DNA of 64,000 nucleotides from positions 310,001 through 374,000 of the forward strand of contig JAEXFN010000018.1 in the NCBI GenBank assembly GCA_023400055.1. Reading direction: 5' to 3'. Below, one piece after another: positions 1 through 7,653 of this stretch. The number at the start of each line of letters is the position of its first letter. The first letter of the stretch is position 1. A model generated the notes under the pieces. The model was not told where the DNA came from, searched no databases, and saw only the letters and a program-made list of their open reading frames with translations. The stretch is from Bacillota bacterium (GTDB taxonomy: Bacteria; Bacillota; UBA4882; UBA8346). The position numbers were made by a program, and so were the translations under genes.

Positions 1-12
1 CATTGTCTTCAT
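1..12 (-). CDS. Possible 5' end of a leftward gene (partial)
   Basis: On the minus strand an ATG at 12-10 opens a frame (M-K-T-M) that runs off the left edge. A good Shine-Dalgarno sequence (AAAGGAG) lies about 12 nt upstream, slightly far. A TATAAT hexamer next to the small palindrome AAGAGCnGCTCTT (60-72) could be its promoter. Too little sequence is present to name a product. Confidence 0.3.
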
Positions 13-102
13 TAGAAAGAACCACTCCTTTGTAAAATTTGAATCTGTAACCCATTATAAAGAGCGGCTCTTAAAAATCACTGATAACCAAATTAGAATT
101 TG

Positions 103-1521
103 CTAAGAAAGTTGTCCTATGCTACTCAACGGCAGAGTGATCGTGATGCGGGTGCCCTGGCCGACTTCGCTCTGGATCTGCAGTTCTCCGCCGTGGCAAT
201 CCGCGATCCATTTGACGATGGCCAACCCCAGGCCGCTGCCGGCCCCGGATCGCAGGCGCGCCCGGTCCACCTGGTAGAACCGGTCGCAGATGCGGGGCAA
301 CTCGGCGGCGGGGATCCCGATGCCGTCGTCGGCGACGGTCATCTGGACCCGCTCCTGCTCCCGGATGGCGCTGACCCGGATCTCCCCCGGTGCGGGGGTG
401 AATTTGATGCTGTTGTCGATCAGTGCCCGCAGCATCTGTTTGATCAGCCGGCGGTCGCCATGGAAGAGAATGGCCGGATTGGACCCGATGCTGATCCGGT
501 GCTGCCCCGCGATGAGCCGCGTCTCCTTGACTACTTCCTCGATCAGTTCATCCAGGGCGCAGGCTTCCTTGTTGATGGCCAGCACGCCGCTGTCGCCCCG
601 GGCCAGGAACAGCAACCGCTCCAGCAGCTCGCCCATGGATGCGGTCTCGTTCTTGATGACCGTAATGGCTTCCTCGACAATGGCTTTGTCCGCCTTGCCC
701 CAGCGGTCCAGCAGGTTGATATAGCCCTGGATCACCGCGATCGGCGTCCGCAGCTCATGCGAGGCGTCAGCCACGAACTGATTCTGCTGCTGGAACGATT
801 TTTGCAACCGTTCGATCATGGCGTTGAAGGTCTGGGCCAGCCGGGTCAGCTCGTCCTCGGGGCCGTGGGTCTCGATGCGCTGATTCAGATCGTGAATGCT
901 GATGCTTTGGGCGGCATCAGTGATGCGGTGCAGCGGCCGCAGCATCTGGCGGCTGATGATGTACCCCACCAACAGGGAGATGAAGATCCCCGCCAGATCG
1001 GTCACCAAAATCAAATAAAACAAGACCCGCAGGAAGCCGCGCACATTATGAAGGCTCTTGATCACCTGCAAGTAAACGAACTCACCGTCCTTCAGGACGA
1101 TCCGCCGGGTCTTGGAGAGCAGATCGCTCTTGATCAGCGCCACTTTCTTGGTTTGTAACGGAATCCGCTCTGGAATGCGCAGGTTGAATTTGAGCGATTC
1201 GTTGATGGTCCGGCCCCGGGCGTCGACGATCTTGACATAGATATTGTCATTAGAGGGTATCGCCAGCACCAGTTCCTTGTCGGCCAGGTCGCTCCGCTCC
1301 CGGTCGGACTCGTTGATCTGATCCAGCACCATGTCCATGGTATCCTGGATCTGATCGGCCGCCTGACGGTAGAGGAAGAAGCGCACCCCCTGGAGGGTGG
1401 CGATATTCAATAGCACCAGCACCAGAATGAAGATGGCCGCGTAATTGAGGGTCAGCCGCGAGGAGATGGTCTGCAGCCGCGACAGCCAGCGGCCGCGCAG
1501 CCGGTTCATTCCGGGCTTCAT
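103..1521 (-). CDS. HAMP-domain sensor histidine kinase
   Basis: Membrane sensor kinase of a two-component system, 472 aa. A first membrane segment (about residues 24-44), an extracytoplasmic sensor of roughly 115 residues and a second membrane segment (about 163-190) are followed by a HAMP linker. The HisKA motif ASHELRTP carries the phospho-acceptor His255. The HATPase_c domain shows an N box (DNSIKF), G1 (DDGIGIP) and G2 (GSGLGLAI). The start codon overlaps the stop of the upstream response regulator by ATGA, so the two are translationally coupled. The architecture matches ArlS/CssS-type OmpR-partner kinases of Bacillota. The stimulus cannot be read from the sequence. Confidence 0.93.
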   Translation of the reverse strand: MKPGMNRLRGRWLSRLQTISSRLTLNYAAIFILVLVLLNIATLQGVRFFLYRQAADQIQDTMDMVLDQINESDRERSDLADKELVLAIPSNDNIYVKIVDARGRTINESLKFNLRIPERIPLQTKKVALIKSDLLSKTRRIVLKDGEFVYLQVIKSLHNVRGFLRVLFYLILVTDLAGIFISLLVGYIISRQMLRPLHRITDAAQSISIHDLNQRIETHGPEDELTRLAQTFNAMIERLQKSFQQQNQFVADASHELRTPIAVIQGYINLLDRWGKADKAIVEEAITVIKNETASMGELLERLLFLARGDSGVLAINKEACALDELIEEVVKETRLIAGQHRISIGSNPAILFHGDRRLIKQMLRALIDNSIKFTPAPGEIRVSAIREQERVQMTVADDGIGIPAAELPRICDRFYQVDRARLRSGAGSGLGLAIVKWIADCHGGELQIQSEVGQGTRITITLPLSSIGQLS

Positions 1522-2201
1522 GAGGCGCCTCCCTTCAGGACATAGCCGAAGCCCCGCACGGTATGGATATATTTCCGGGGATAGGGATCGTCGATCTTGG
1601 CCCGCAGGTATTTGATGTAGACGTCCACCACGTTGGTATCGCCGCTGAAATCATAGCCCCAGACCCGCTCCAGGATCTGCTCGCGCGACAGCACGATCTC
1701 CTTGTTTTTCAGCAAATACTCCAAAAGCTCGTATTCCTTCCGGGTCAGTTCGATGACGGCCCCGGCCCGGGTCACCCGCCGGCTGTCCAGGTCCATCTGC
1801 AGTTCGGCGTATTGCAAACGGTGCGGCTGGCTGACCGTCCTGCGACGCAGGATCACCCGGATCCGCGCCAGCAGTTCCTCGATGGCAAAGGGCTTGGTGA
1901 TATAGTCTTCGGCACCCAGATCCAGTCCCATGACTTTGCTGGTGACATCGTCCCGGGCGGTCAGCATGATGATGGGCACCTCCGAAAGCTGCCGGCTGCG
2001 GCGGCAAACCTCCATGCCGCTGATGCCGGGCAGCATCACATCCAGCAGCACCAGGTCGTAACCGCCTTGTTCGATTCGCTCCAGGCCGGCCCGGCCGTCC
2101 GGCTCACTGACCACTTCATAGCCTTCGTGAGTCAGCTCCAACTCCAAAAAGCGGCTGATCTGCTTCTCGTCCTCGATAATCAAGATCCGGTGTTTCTCCA
2201 T
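1518..2201 (-). CDS. OmpR/PhoB-family response regulator
   Basis: DNA-binding response regulator, partner of the overlapping histidine kinase. The receiver domain has the acidic pair E10-D11, phospho-acceptor D54 in the LLDVMLPG strand and K103 in the TKPF motif. A winged-helix Trans_reg_C effector domain follows, ending in the typical VRGFGYVL hairpin. I chose the ATG giving MEKHRILIIEDE, which begins a few residues before the first beta strand as is usual. In-frame GTG codons lie 9 and 12 nt upstream and cannot be excluded, because no start has an ideally spaced Shine-Dalgarno sequence. The target regulon is not evident. Confidence 0.93.
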   Translation of the reverse strand: MEKHRILIIEDEKQISRFLELELTHEGYEVVSEPDGRAGLERIEQGGYDLVLLDVMLPGISGMEVCRRSRQLSEVPIIMLTARDDVTSKVMGLDLGAEDYITKPFAIEELLARIRVILRRRTVSQPHRLQYAELQMDLDSRRVTRAGAVIELTRKEYELLEYLLKNKEIVLSREQILERVWGYDFSGDTNVVDVYIKYLRAKIDDPYPRKYIHTVRGFGYVLKGGAS

Positions 2202-2465
2202 GCGCGGCACCACGCTTTCTTTGTTACCTTCCGAGATAATCCCGGTTGCAATATTAATTATTAATTAACGTATTACAGTTCGGCTAACTAAACATCTTTA
2301 TATAATACGAATTTTGGGCAAAATAATTTCCGGCTCGTCCCGATAATCTGATCCGGTTGCCGCGATCCGGCCGGCAGGAATATCCGGAAAACAGCCGAAT
2401 ATTTACCCGGTGTTATATTGTTTGCCATTGCATTGCCGAAACTTTCGCGAGAGGGGACGATGGTC
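2202..2465. other. Divergent intergenic region between response regulator and glycosylase
   Basis: About 264 bp between divergently transcribed genes. It holds an AT-rich patch with TTAATTAATAATTAA symmetry (about 2252-2270), a likely promoter area for the leftward two-component operon. The Shine-Dalgarno GAGGGG (2451-2456) belongs to the glycosylase. I see no further gene. Confidence 0.4.
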
Positions 2466-3251
2466 GTGCCGGAGTTGCCGGATCTGGAAGTCTTTAAGGA
2501 GAATCTCAAAAAACATCTGTTGGGCAGCGCCTTGCGCGCCATCGAGGCCGCCAATCCCCGCAATGTCCTGCCGCCCGGCGGACCGCTGCTGGAGCAGTTC
2601 ATCGGCCAGCCGCTCGCCGATATCGACCGCAGCGGCAAGGAGCTGATCTTCCTCTTCCCGGAGCGGAAATTCTTCGCGATCCATCTGATGCTGAACGGCG
2701 GGATGCAGCTGTGCGACGACCCGGCCCAGGTCGGCGCCGTCAAGTACCGGATCGCCTCGTTCCGGTTCGGCGAGCGGACGCTGGTGGTCAGCGACCCGGG
2801 CGGGCTCTGCAAGGTCCGTTTCATGCCTCAGCTCACCAAGGTGCCCGACGCCTTCAGTCCCGAATTCACCCCGACGTACCTGGCGGACCGTCTGGCCCGC
2901 AACCCGCTGCTGAATATCAAGGCTTTTCTGATCGACCAGAAGATGGTCAAGGGGATCGGCAACGCCTACGCCGACGAGATCCTCTGGGAGAGCCGGATCT
3001 CGCCGCTGTCGCTCTGCGGCAAATTGCCCCCGGAGGCCGTCGCCCGCCTGCACGCCGCCATCGGAACCGTGCTGCGCGAGGCCATTGCCAGCATCAAGCG
3101 GGAAGCGCCGGAGATCATCAGCGGCGAGATCCGCAGCTTCCTCAAGGTCCACCAGCCGCGCTGCAAACAATCGCCGACCGGCAAAGCGATCCAGGTGCAA
3201 AAAGTGGCCTCCAAGACCACGTACTTTACCGAGGAACAGATCCTTTACTAG
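2466..3251 (+). CDS. Fpg/Nei-family DNA glycosylase/AP lyase, zincless C-terminus
   Basis: Base-excision-repair glycosylase for oxidised bases, 261 aa. The family uses an N-terminal proline as nucleophile after Met removal. Starting at GTG 2466 gives M-P-E-L-P, placing Pro2-Glu3 correctly, and GAGGGG lies 9 nt upstream. The ATG at 2460 would bury the proline and sits only 3 nt from that site. Lys58 (RSGKEL) matches the beta-hairpin lysine. The helix-two-turn-helix region (LLNIKAFLIDQKMVKGIGNAYADEILW) is clear in part: GIGNAYADEILW is diagnostic. The C-terminal region keeps a finger-like hairpin but has one cysteine where the family normally has four, so it is a zincless finger as in NEIL1-type enzymes. 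Substrate preference is unknown. Confidence 0.9.
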   Translation: MPELPDLEVFKENLKKHLLGSALRAIEAANPRNVLPPGGPLLEQFIGQPLADIDRSGKELIFLFPERKFFAIHLMLNGGMQLCDDPAQVGAVKYRIASFRFGERTLVVSDPGGLCKVRFMPQLTKVPDAFSPEFTPTYLADRLARNPLLNIKAFLIDQKMVKGIGNAYADEILWESRISPLSLCGKLPPEAVARLHAAIGTVLREAIASIKREAPEIISGEIRSFLKVHQPRCKQSPTGKAIQVQKVASKTTYFTEEQILY

Positions 3252-3306
3252 GAATGGAATGCCGGATGCTCCGGTGACATCCGTCCCATGTATCAAATAT
3301 TAAACA

Positions 3307-3340
3307 AAAGCCCCATCCCGCTCGCGGGAATGGGGCTTTT
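3307..3340. terminator. Bidirectional intrinsic terminator
   Basis: Inverted repeat with AAAAGCCCCAT and ATGGGGCTTTT outer arms and an inner CCCGC/GCGGG stem around a 2-nt loop. A- and T-runs flank both sides, so it can end the rightward glycosylase and the leftward encapsulin operon, which converge here. Confidence 0.9.
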
Positions 3341-3371
3341 GGCTATATTCATTCCAATCCAAATAACTATC

Positions 3372-4205
3372 CTAGAAAACTACGATCGCCGCGGGGTTTT
3401 TGATGCGCAGCAGCGCGGTCTCGAAGACGCGCAGGCCGTGGTTCATCTTCTCCGGCCCCAGGTAGGCGGTGATCAGGTCCTGGCCGATGGTCAGGTCGAT
3501 GTTGCGGAACTCGGCGCTCACCAAAACGGCGCGGTCCGCGCCCAGCGCCGGCGTTTGATAGAGTCTCCCCTCCACCAGGCTCTTCACCCGCTCGCTCTCC
3601 AGGATCCCCAGACCGGGCTGGATCCGCTGCAGCTGGGTGTAAAGGCCGGGGCCGACGACCAGCGTCAGCCGGTTGGAGAACCCTTTGGCCACCAAAGCCT
3701 CGATCCCCTTGGCGACATCGCTGAAGGGATTGGCGCCTTCCGCCCAGTCGCTCTTGGCGATGGTCTGGGCGCCCTTGGCATTGAGCAGGCCATCGTAGCC
3801 CAGGGCCGCATTGCCGTTGAAGATCAGATCGTCTTCCTTGCGGGCGCAGATCGCCGCCGCGCTGGCCGCCTGCGAGAGATCGAGCGGCAGATGGTACTGA
3901 CTGGCGTTCTCAATATCCCGCCAGGAAAGCAGGAAGTCCTTGTAGATCATGGGGATCTCGACGTGCTTGCGGCTATTCACCTTGATCGCGGCGGCCTCGC
4001 CGTCCCCGAAGAAGTCCGATTCCGCTTCGGCGGCGGTTCCGAGACCGTCCATGATCACGCTTTGCGCGCCGGCGCCCAACGGCCCGTTGATCGGGATGAA
4101 TCTGCGGCCGACCAGGACCTGGCGGGCCGTGCCGATCACCGTCTCGTCAATGGCATTCCACTGTTCCGCGCCAAATGGCGCATCGTCTCGATATAAGAAA
4201 TCCAT
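3372..4205 (-). CDS. Encapsulin shell protein (family 1, linocin M18-like)
   Basis: Major shell protein of an encapsulin nanocompartment, 277 aa, normal for family 1. The N-terminus (MDFLYRDDAPFGAEQWNAID) is the typical start of the HK97-fold encapsulin, including the helix that forms the cargo-docking site. Later segments such as GPLGAG and the VVGPGLYTQLQ region also fit. GGAGGATGGAAG gives a strong Shine-Dalgarno site before the ATG. It lies 18 bp downstream of its cargo gene in one operon. Family shells self-assemble into 20-40 nm icosahedra that load cargo through a C-terminal peptide. The neighbour here points to iron storage or detoxification. Confidence 0.95.
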   Translation of the reverse strand: MDFLYRDDAPFGAEQWNAIDETVIGTARQVLVGRRFIPINGPLGAGAQSVIMDGLGTAAEAESDFFGDGEAAAIKVNSRKHVEIPMIYKDFLLSWRDIENASQYHLPLDLSQAASAAAICARKEDDLIFNGNAALGYDGLLNAKGAQTIAKSDWAEGANPFSDVAKGIEALVAKGFSNRLTLVVGPGLYTQLQRIQPGLGILESERVKSLVEGRLYQTPALGADRAVLVSAEFRNIDLTIGQDLITAYLGPEKMNHGLRVFETALLRIKNPAAIVVF

Positions 4206-4223
4206 CTTCCATCCTCCTTCGCT

Positions 4224-4595
4224 TTATTTCTCGATCAAGCTGCCGACGGTCTTGGTTGGATTGGCCGCCGCTTCCTCGCTGGCGGAGGAACCGAGCACGC
4301 CGATGGATTCGAGCATCTCCCGCACTTCCGCTTCGCCCTCCGCAAAGCGTTCGGCCTCAGCGGGATCCAGCGTCTTCAGGAGCGTCATCAACTCTCCGAC
4401 GTGCACCTTCTCTTCGTCGCGGATGTCGGCGATGACCCGTTTGGCGATGGGGTCGTCGGTGGCCAGGACATGAGCATCATAGACGTAAATCGCTTCCAAT
4501 TCGCCGGCGATATCCAGGCGGATCGCCTGAATCAATTCCTCTTTGGAGATCTTCCGGTTTACATTTCCTTGAAACGGGTTGGCAAATGACGGCAT
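4224..4595 (-). CDS. Encapsulated ferritin-like protein (EncFtn cargo)
   Basis: Ferritin-like ferroxidase, 123 aa, made of two helices that must dimerise to complete the di-iron site. Glu32, Glu62 and His65 fall at the positions known as metal ligands in Rhodospirillum rubrum EncFtn. A flexible Ala/Glu-rich linker leads to the C-terminal TVGSLIEK, which matches the encapsulin cargo-loading peptide (core VGSL). GGAAGGG precedes the ATG. It is the first gene of the operon, followed by the shell gene. Inferred role: oxidise Fe(II) and mineralise it inside the shell. Confidence 0.93.
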   Translation of the reverse strand: MPSFANPFQGNVNRKISKEELIQAIRLDIAGELEAIYVYDAHVLATDDPIAKRVIADIRDEEKVHVGELMTLLKTLDPAEAERFAEGEAEVREMLESIGVLGSSASEEAAANPTKTVGSLIEK

Positions 4596-4666
4596 GTTTT
4601 CCCTTCCTTTCTGCCACTGTCGGGCGGAACATTTTGGTATGGTTTTATGTACAACCTTAATAGTTA

Positions 4667-4695
4667 ATTATATATGGATAACGGCAAAAAAACAA
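4667..4695 (-). promoter_or_regulatory. Sigma-A promoter of the encapsulin operon
   Basis: Reading leftward, TTGTTT (4695-4690), a 17-nt spacer and a perfect TATAAT (4672-4667). The start site would be near 4660, leaving a leader of about 65 nt before the ferritin-like gene. No metal-box dyad of the TGTTAG type is present here. Confidence 0.65.
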
Positions 4696-4865
4696 GCCGG
4701 GCCTTCCCGGCGGTCCCGCCCGCACCGAACGCTCCGCCGCCGCGAGATGCGGCCGTCAAACCGGGATGAGCGCTTGCGGGGAAAGGTGCCAAAAGGCCGA
4801 CGGGCGACGCTAACCGGTTTTAAAATCTTTCCGGCATTGTCATAGCTTGCCCGCAGCGCCGTTAT

Positions 4866-5032
4866 TTAAACCGTTTGGCAGTTTTCACAAAAATATATGC
4901 TGCCGCCCAGATAACTTTCTTCTTGGATCATTCCGCCGCAACGGGGGCAGGGCCGGCCCGGACGATCCGCCACCCGGCGATGATCGCTGCTATCTGACGG
5001 GCCTGGGTCAGCGCTTCGGGAATTTCGAGCAT
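4866..5032 (-). pseudogene. Collapsed remnant of a zinc-finger Fpg/Nei glycosylase gene
   Basis: The minus strand carries a good Shine-Dalgarno site (AGAGGTG) and an ATG opening MLEIPEALTQARQIAAIIAG, the N-terminus of a clostridial Fpg/Nei (endonuclease VIII-like) family. After about 24 codons the frame is lost and stops. About 10 bp into another frame the same strand encodes PCPRCGGMIQEESYLGG followed by SIYFCENCQTV and a stop, the C-terminal C-x2-C ... C-x2-C zinc finger of the same family. Roughly 200 internal codons are missing, so both ends survive around one internal deletion. The product would be non-functional unless the remnant is used as a short peptide. Confidence 0.8.
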
Positions 5033-5131
5033 GGATGACACCTCTTTGCGGATTGGCTGTCCTTTTTCCTAATATTGTAACATACTATCCGGGCAACGGG
5101 GTGTCATGTTTGACCGAACAATGGAAAACTG

Positions 5132-5360
5132 CCGCTATTTTATTTTCCACTTCCGCTATATCGTCCAGTGGTTCGTCCGGACGCTTCGGCGTCTCCGCCC
5201 TCCGTGAAATCGGAACCGTCGAGTCGAAAAGCGCCTCCGCCGAATGAAAAATACGGCCTTCCCGTCACGAGAGCGCCTCCGACTAATCCGATAGCGCTTC
5301 GTCCGCAGCGGCGAGCGGTCCGTCCGCCAGCGTAAACCGAGCCGCTCAGTCGTTCAAAGG
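5132..5360. repeat. 21-nt periodic degenerate tandem array I (11 units)
   Basis: Units begin at 5132, 5153, 5174 and every 21 nt to 5342. The first triplet is CCG or a close variant (CGT, CTT) in every unit, while the other 18 positions are highly variable. No gene is supported in this 344-bp gap between the glycosylase remnant and the methyltransferase. It is a cryptic array: without the phase-locked triplet it looks like unique sequence. See the finding on shared 21-nt periodicity. Confidence 0.7.
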
Positions 5361-5376
5361 AAAGAGTGTACTCTCC

Positions 5377-5988
5377 TTACCAATAACGCCGCACCCGTTG
5401 TTGATAGCGCACATACTCCTCGGCGTACTGCTCGTGCAGAAACCGCTCCTCCTGCAAGATCTGGTAATGAATCCCTCCGAACGCCGCCAGGAAGAGCAGG
5501 AGGAAAAATAAATTGCCCCAGACCAAAAGGCTGCCGAGGAAGAAAAGGTCCACCGCGACGAAGATCGGATTACGGCTGCGGCCGAAGACGCCGGCGGTCA
5601 CCAGTTGTTGTCCGGGACGGTTCCGGTCGATGCCGATCCGCCAGGAAGCGCCGAACGAGACTAGCGCCCCGGCGAACAGAGCCAGCCCCAGGAGCATCGC
5701 CAGGCAGCCGGCGGCCGCCATTCCGGCGCCGGTCCACCAGGACCGGTAAAAAAACGCTGGCAGCACGACCCAGCGGTACCCCAGGGCGGCATTGACATTC
5801 TCAAAAGTCCAGTAAAGCAGGCCGGCCAGCAAAAGCAGCTCCATCAGCTTTCGCAAGCCGCGTTTGCCCTGGCCGAGCACCCAAGGGTTCACGCCCCGCG
5901 CGGCCAACATCAGGCTGCGGCCCACCAACAACAGGTAAAACAAAGCCAGTAAAATGACGACCATCCACGACAACTCGAAACTCCCCAT
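5377..5988 (-). CDS. Isoprenylcysteine carboxyl methyltransferase-like membrane protein
   Basis: Integral membrane methyltransferase-fold protein of the ICMT/PEMT superfamily, 203 aa. Hydrophobic segments occur near residues 8-27, 48-65, 90-118 and 152-172. The conserved C-terminal core is present: a GIFGRSRNPIF-like SAM-binding loop (here VFGRSRNPIFVA), then EERFLHEQYAEEYVRYQQRVRRYW, where the E-E and R-Y pattern is typical. Bacterial members rarely act on prenyl-cysteine and the substrate is unknown. The ATG is followed directly by the first membrane helix. A second, shorter relative lies at 11210-11701. Confidence 0.82.
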   Translation of the reverse strand: MGSFELSWMVVILLALFYLLLVGRSLMLAARGVNPWVLGQGKRGLRKLMELLLLAGLLYWTFENVNAALGYRWVVLPAFFYRSWWTGAGMAAAGCLAMLLGLALFAGALVSFGASWRIGIDRNRPGQQLVTAGVFGRSRNPIFVAVDLFFLGSLLVWGNLFFLLLFLAAFGGIHYQILQEERFLHEQYAEEYVRYQQRVRRYW

Positions 5989-6042
5989 TCATCAACCTCC
6001 TCTGTCCGCGCTAACCTGGCTTTTAAAGCGCGGCAATGACTT

Positions 6043-6393
6043 TTAAAACCGGGCAGCGCGGCCCTCGCCCCCCGTTTCCTGAAACTTCACCCAGTTCACT
6101 CCGTCCCAGACTCCCTGCTGGTACGCCAGGTGGATCACCCGCGATTCCAGGGCGGTGAAGGTCTCCCGCAGCGCCTCCAGGAAAACCTGGGTCCCTTCGG
6201 CCTCGGGCGGGATGCGATCGCCCAGGGCCTCCAGATAGCTATCCGACAGCGAGCGGCAGCGCTGGCATTCGCTGTCGCTGCGCAGCAGTTTCTGCTCCAG
6301 TTCGACGGCGCGTTCGATCAGCAGCGCCCGGAAATACTCCTCCAGGTCGATCAAACGGGGGCCGGGCATGGCCAAAGATTCGACGATGGACAA
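6043..6393 (-). CDS. Hypothetical protein, 116 aa
   Basis: Small, probably cytoplasmic helical protein of unknown function. The TTG start at 6393 is chosen because AAAGGAGG lies 7 nt upstream; the frame extends further up but without a ribosome site. It has two cysteines in ECQRC and a C-terminal helix (HLAYQQGVWDGVNWVKF) resembling the tail helix of small uncharacterised clostridial proteins such as the DUF6809 type. That resemblance is weak and I would not name it. It is divergent from the XRE regulator at 6614, which may control it. Confidence 0.7.
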   Translation of the reverse strand: MSIVESLAMPGPRLIDLEEYFRALLIERAVELEQKLLRSDSECQRCRSLSDSYLEALGDRIPPEAEGTQVFLEALRETFTALESRVIHLAYQQGVWDGVNWVKFQETGGEGRAARF

Positions 6394-6613
6394 GGGAATG
6401 CCTCCTTTACGATGGGTTCGGAAATTGGCTCTCCCCAATGCCGGGCCGGCGCGCTATAATGGAATAGAGCCGGAATCATTGGCAATATTTGGAGAACCTA
6501 ACTATAGTATAACTAAGCGTTCCGCCGATAGCAAGCATAATTTTTTCAACGTTTCGCGTAATTTTATTCATAAACGCCGGGGCCGTGCTCGGCGGCACGT
6601 AGGGGGGAAGAGT

Positions 6614-7015
6614 TTGAGCGCCATTTTTGCGCAACGCTTAAAAGCAGAACGGGAGGCCCGGGGCTGGACCCAGCAGGCGCTGGCCGACTCGCTGGGGCTG
6701 ACCAACGGCACCATCTCCGGCTACGAACGGGATTACCGCGAGCCCGACTTGCCGACGCTGGCCAGAATCGCCGGGTTGCTCGAGGTGTCCGCCGCTTATC
6801 TGCTGGGCGAGACCGACCGCAAGGCGCGGGCGGGCATCGCCGAGGAGGCCGCGCTTTACCGCACGGGCCCCGTTCCATCCGGGCTGGCGGCGGAGACGGC
6901 CGAGGCCATCGCGCTGATCGAGCGGGCCTGGGCCGGGCTGACTCCGGCCGAGCGCCGCAAACGGCTGGATTTCCTGAAGAATTACACGAAGTTACTGAGC
7001 GATTCCGAAGAATAA
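6614..7015 (+). CDS. XRE-family helix-turn-helix regulator
   Basis: Putative transcriptional repressor, 133 aa. The TTG start at 6614 follows GGGGGGAAG. Residues 5-60 form a Cro/cI-type HTH (WTQQALADSLGLTNGTISGYE), then the common ...YLLGETD... boundary, and a C-terminal acidic helical tail (RRKRLDFLKNYTKLL) that probably mediates dimerisation. The upstream gene on the other strand is a likely target, together with the regulator itself. The frame continues upstream of the TTG but without a plausible ribosome site. Confidence 0.85.
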   Translation: MSAIFAQRLKAEREARGWTQQALADSLGLTNGTISGYERDYREPDLPTLARIAGLLEVSAAYLLGETDRKARAGIAEEAALYRTGPVPSGLAAETAEAIALIERAWAGLTPAERRKRLDFLKNYTKLLSDSEE

Positions 7016-7033
7016 TGCCGCCGCTACCACCCC

Positions 7034-7069
7034 AGGCTGCCCTCCCCGTTTCAGGAGGACAGCCTTTTT
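7034..7069 (+). terminator. Intrinsic terminator after the XRE gene
   Basis: AGGCTGCCCTCC pairs with GGAGGACAGCCT (one mismatch) around an 8-nt loop and is followed by a T-run. It sits 20 nt after the XRE stop codon. Confidence 0.8.
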
Positions 7070-7114
7070 CATTGCCGCCACTCCCCGCCGCTGGCCGACC
7101 CGTTTCATCTTCAT

Positions 7115-7131
7115 ATACCTTATAGGGGTAT
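7115..7131. promoter_or_regulatory. Imperfect CsoR-type operator
   Basis: ATACCTTATAGGGGTAT is an imperfect copy of the G/C-tract dyad bound by CsoR-family repressors. It lies about 60 nt upstream of the csoR -35 box and may be a secondary site. Confidence 0.5.
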
Positions 7132-7190
7132 CTACGATGAATTGCCGATTTTAGCAATGAAAAATATCATGAAATCTCAGTAAATAAGCC

Positions 7191-7243
7191 TTTACAACCT
7201 TGCCGATTTTGATTATAATCGCCTTAGTACCCCATAGGGGTAT
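7191..7243 (+). promoter_or_regulatory. csoR promoter with overlapping CsoR operator
   Basis: TTTACA (7191-7196), a 17-nt spacer and TATAAT (7214-7219) form a near-consensus sigma-A promoter. Directly downstream, TACCCCATAGGGGTA (7228-7242) is a perfect dyad of the G/C-tract type bound by CsoR-family copper or nickel sensors. It covers the expected start site, so autorepression relieved by metal is the obvious model. Confidence 0.85.
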
Positions 7244-7267
7244 AAAGTATCGGGGAGGAAACTAACG

Positions 7268-7543
7268 ATGAGAGAATGCATGGATATCCCGGCGGTGACC
7301 GCGCGGCTGAAGCGGATCAGCGGCCAGATCCAGGGCATCAGCGCCATGGTGGCCAAGGATGTGCCTTGCGAGGATATTTTGATCCAGATCGGCGCTGCCA
7401 AGGCGGCATTGCATAAAGTGGGCCAGCTGGTGCTGGAAGGGCATCTGCACCATTGCGTGGTGAAGGGGATTCAAAATGGCGAGGTCGAGGAGACCTTGCA
7501 AGACCTGGCCAACGCCATCGAGCAGTTCTCGCGGATGGTCTGA
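7268..7543 (+). CDS. csoR: CsoR/RcnR-family metal-sensing repressor
   Basis: All-helical DUF156-family repressor, 91 aa. Cys34, His59 and Cys63 form the C-H-x3-C pattern of copper-sensing CsoR proteins. Arg and Lys residues in the first helix (RLKRISGQIQGI) match the DNA-binding face. GGAGG precedes the ATG. The gene is followed by a P1B-type ATPase, the usual target, and preceded by its own operator. After the TGA stop, a shifted frame encodes GHGQEHGHGHDHP, which looks like a lost His-rich tail. Copper is the most likely inducer but is not proven. Confidence 0.9.
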   Translation: MRECMDIPAVTARLKRISGQIQGISAMVAKDVPCEDILIQIGAAKAALHKVGQLVLEGHLHHCVVKGIQNGEVEETLQDLANAIEQFSRMV

Positions 7544-7653
7544 CCCCGGCCACGGTCAAGAGCACGGTCACGGCCATGACCACCCCATGCTGCGTCGTGC
7601 CGTGCCAAGCCAAGTTGAGCCAAGACCCAAAAGAGCGGAGAGGAGCGGATTCT

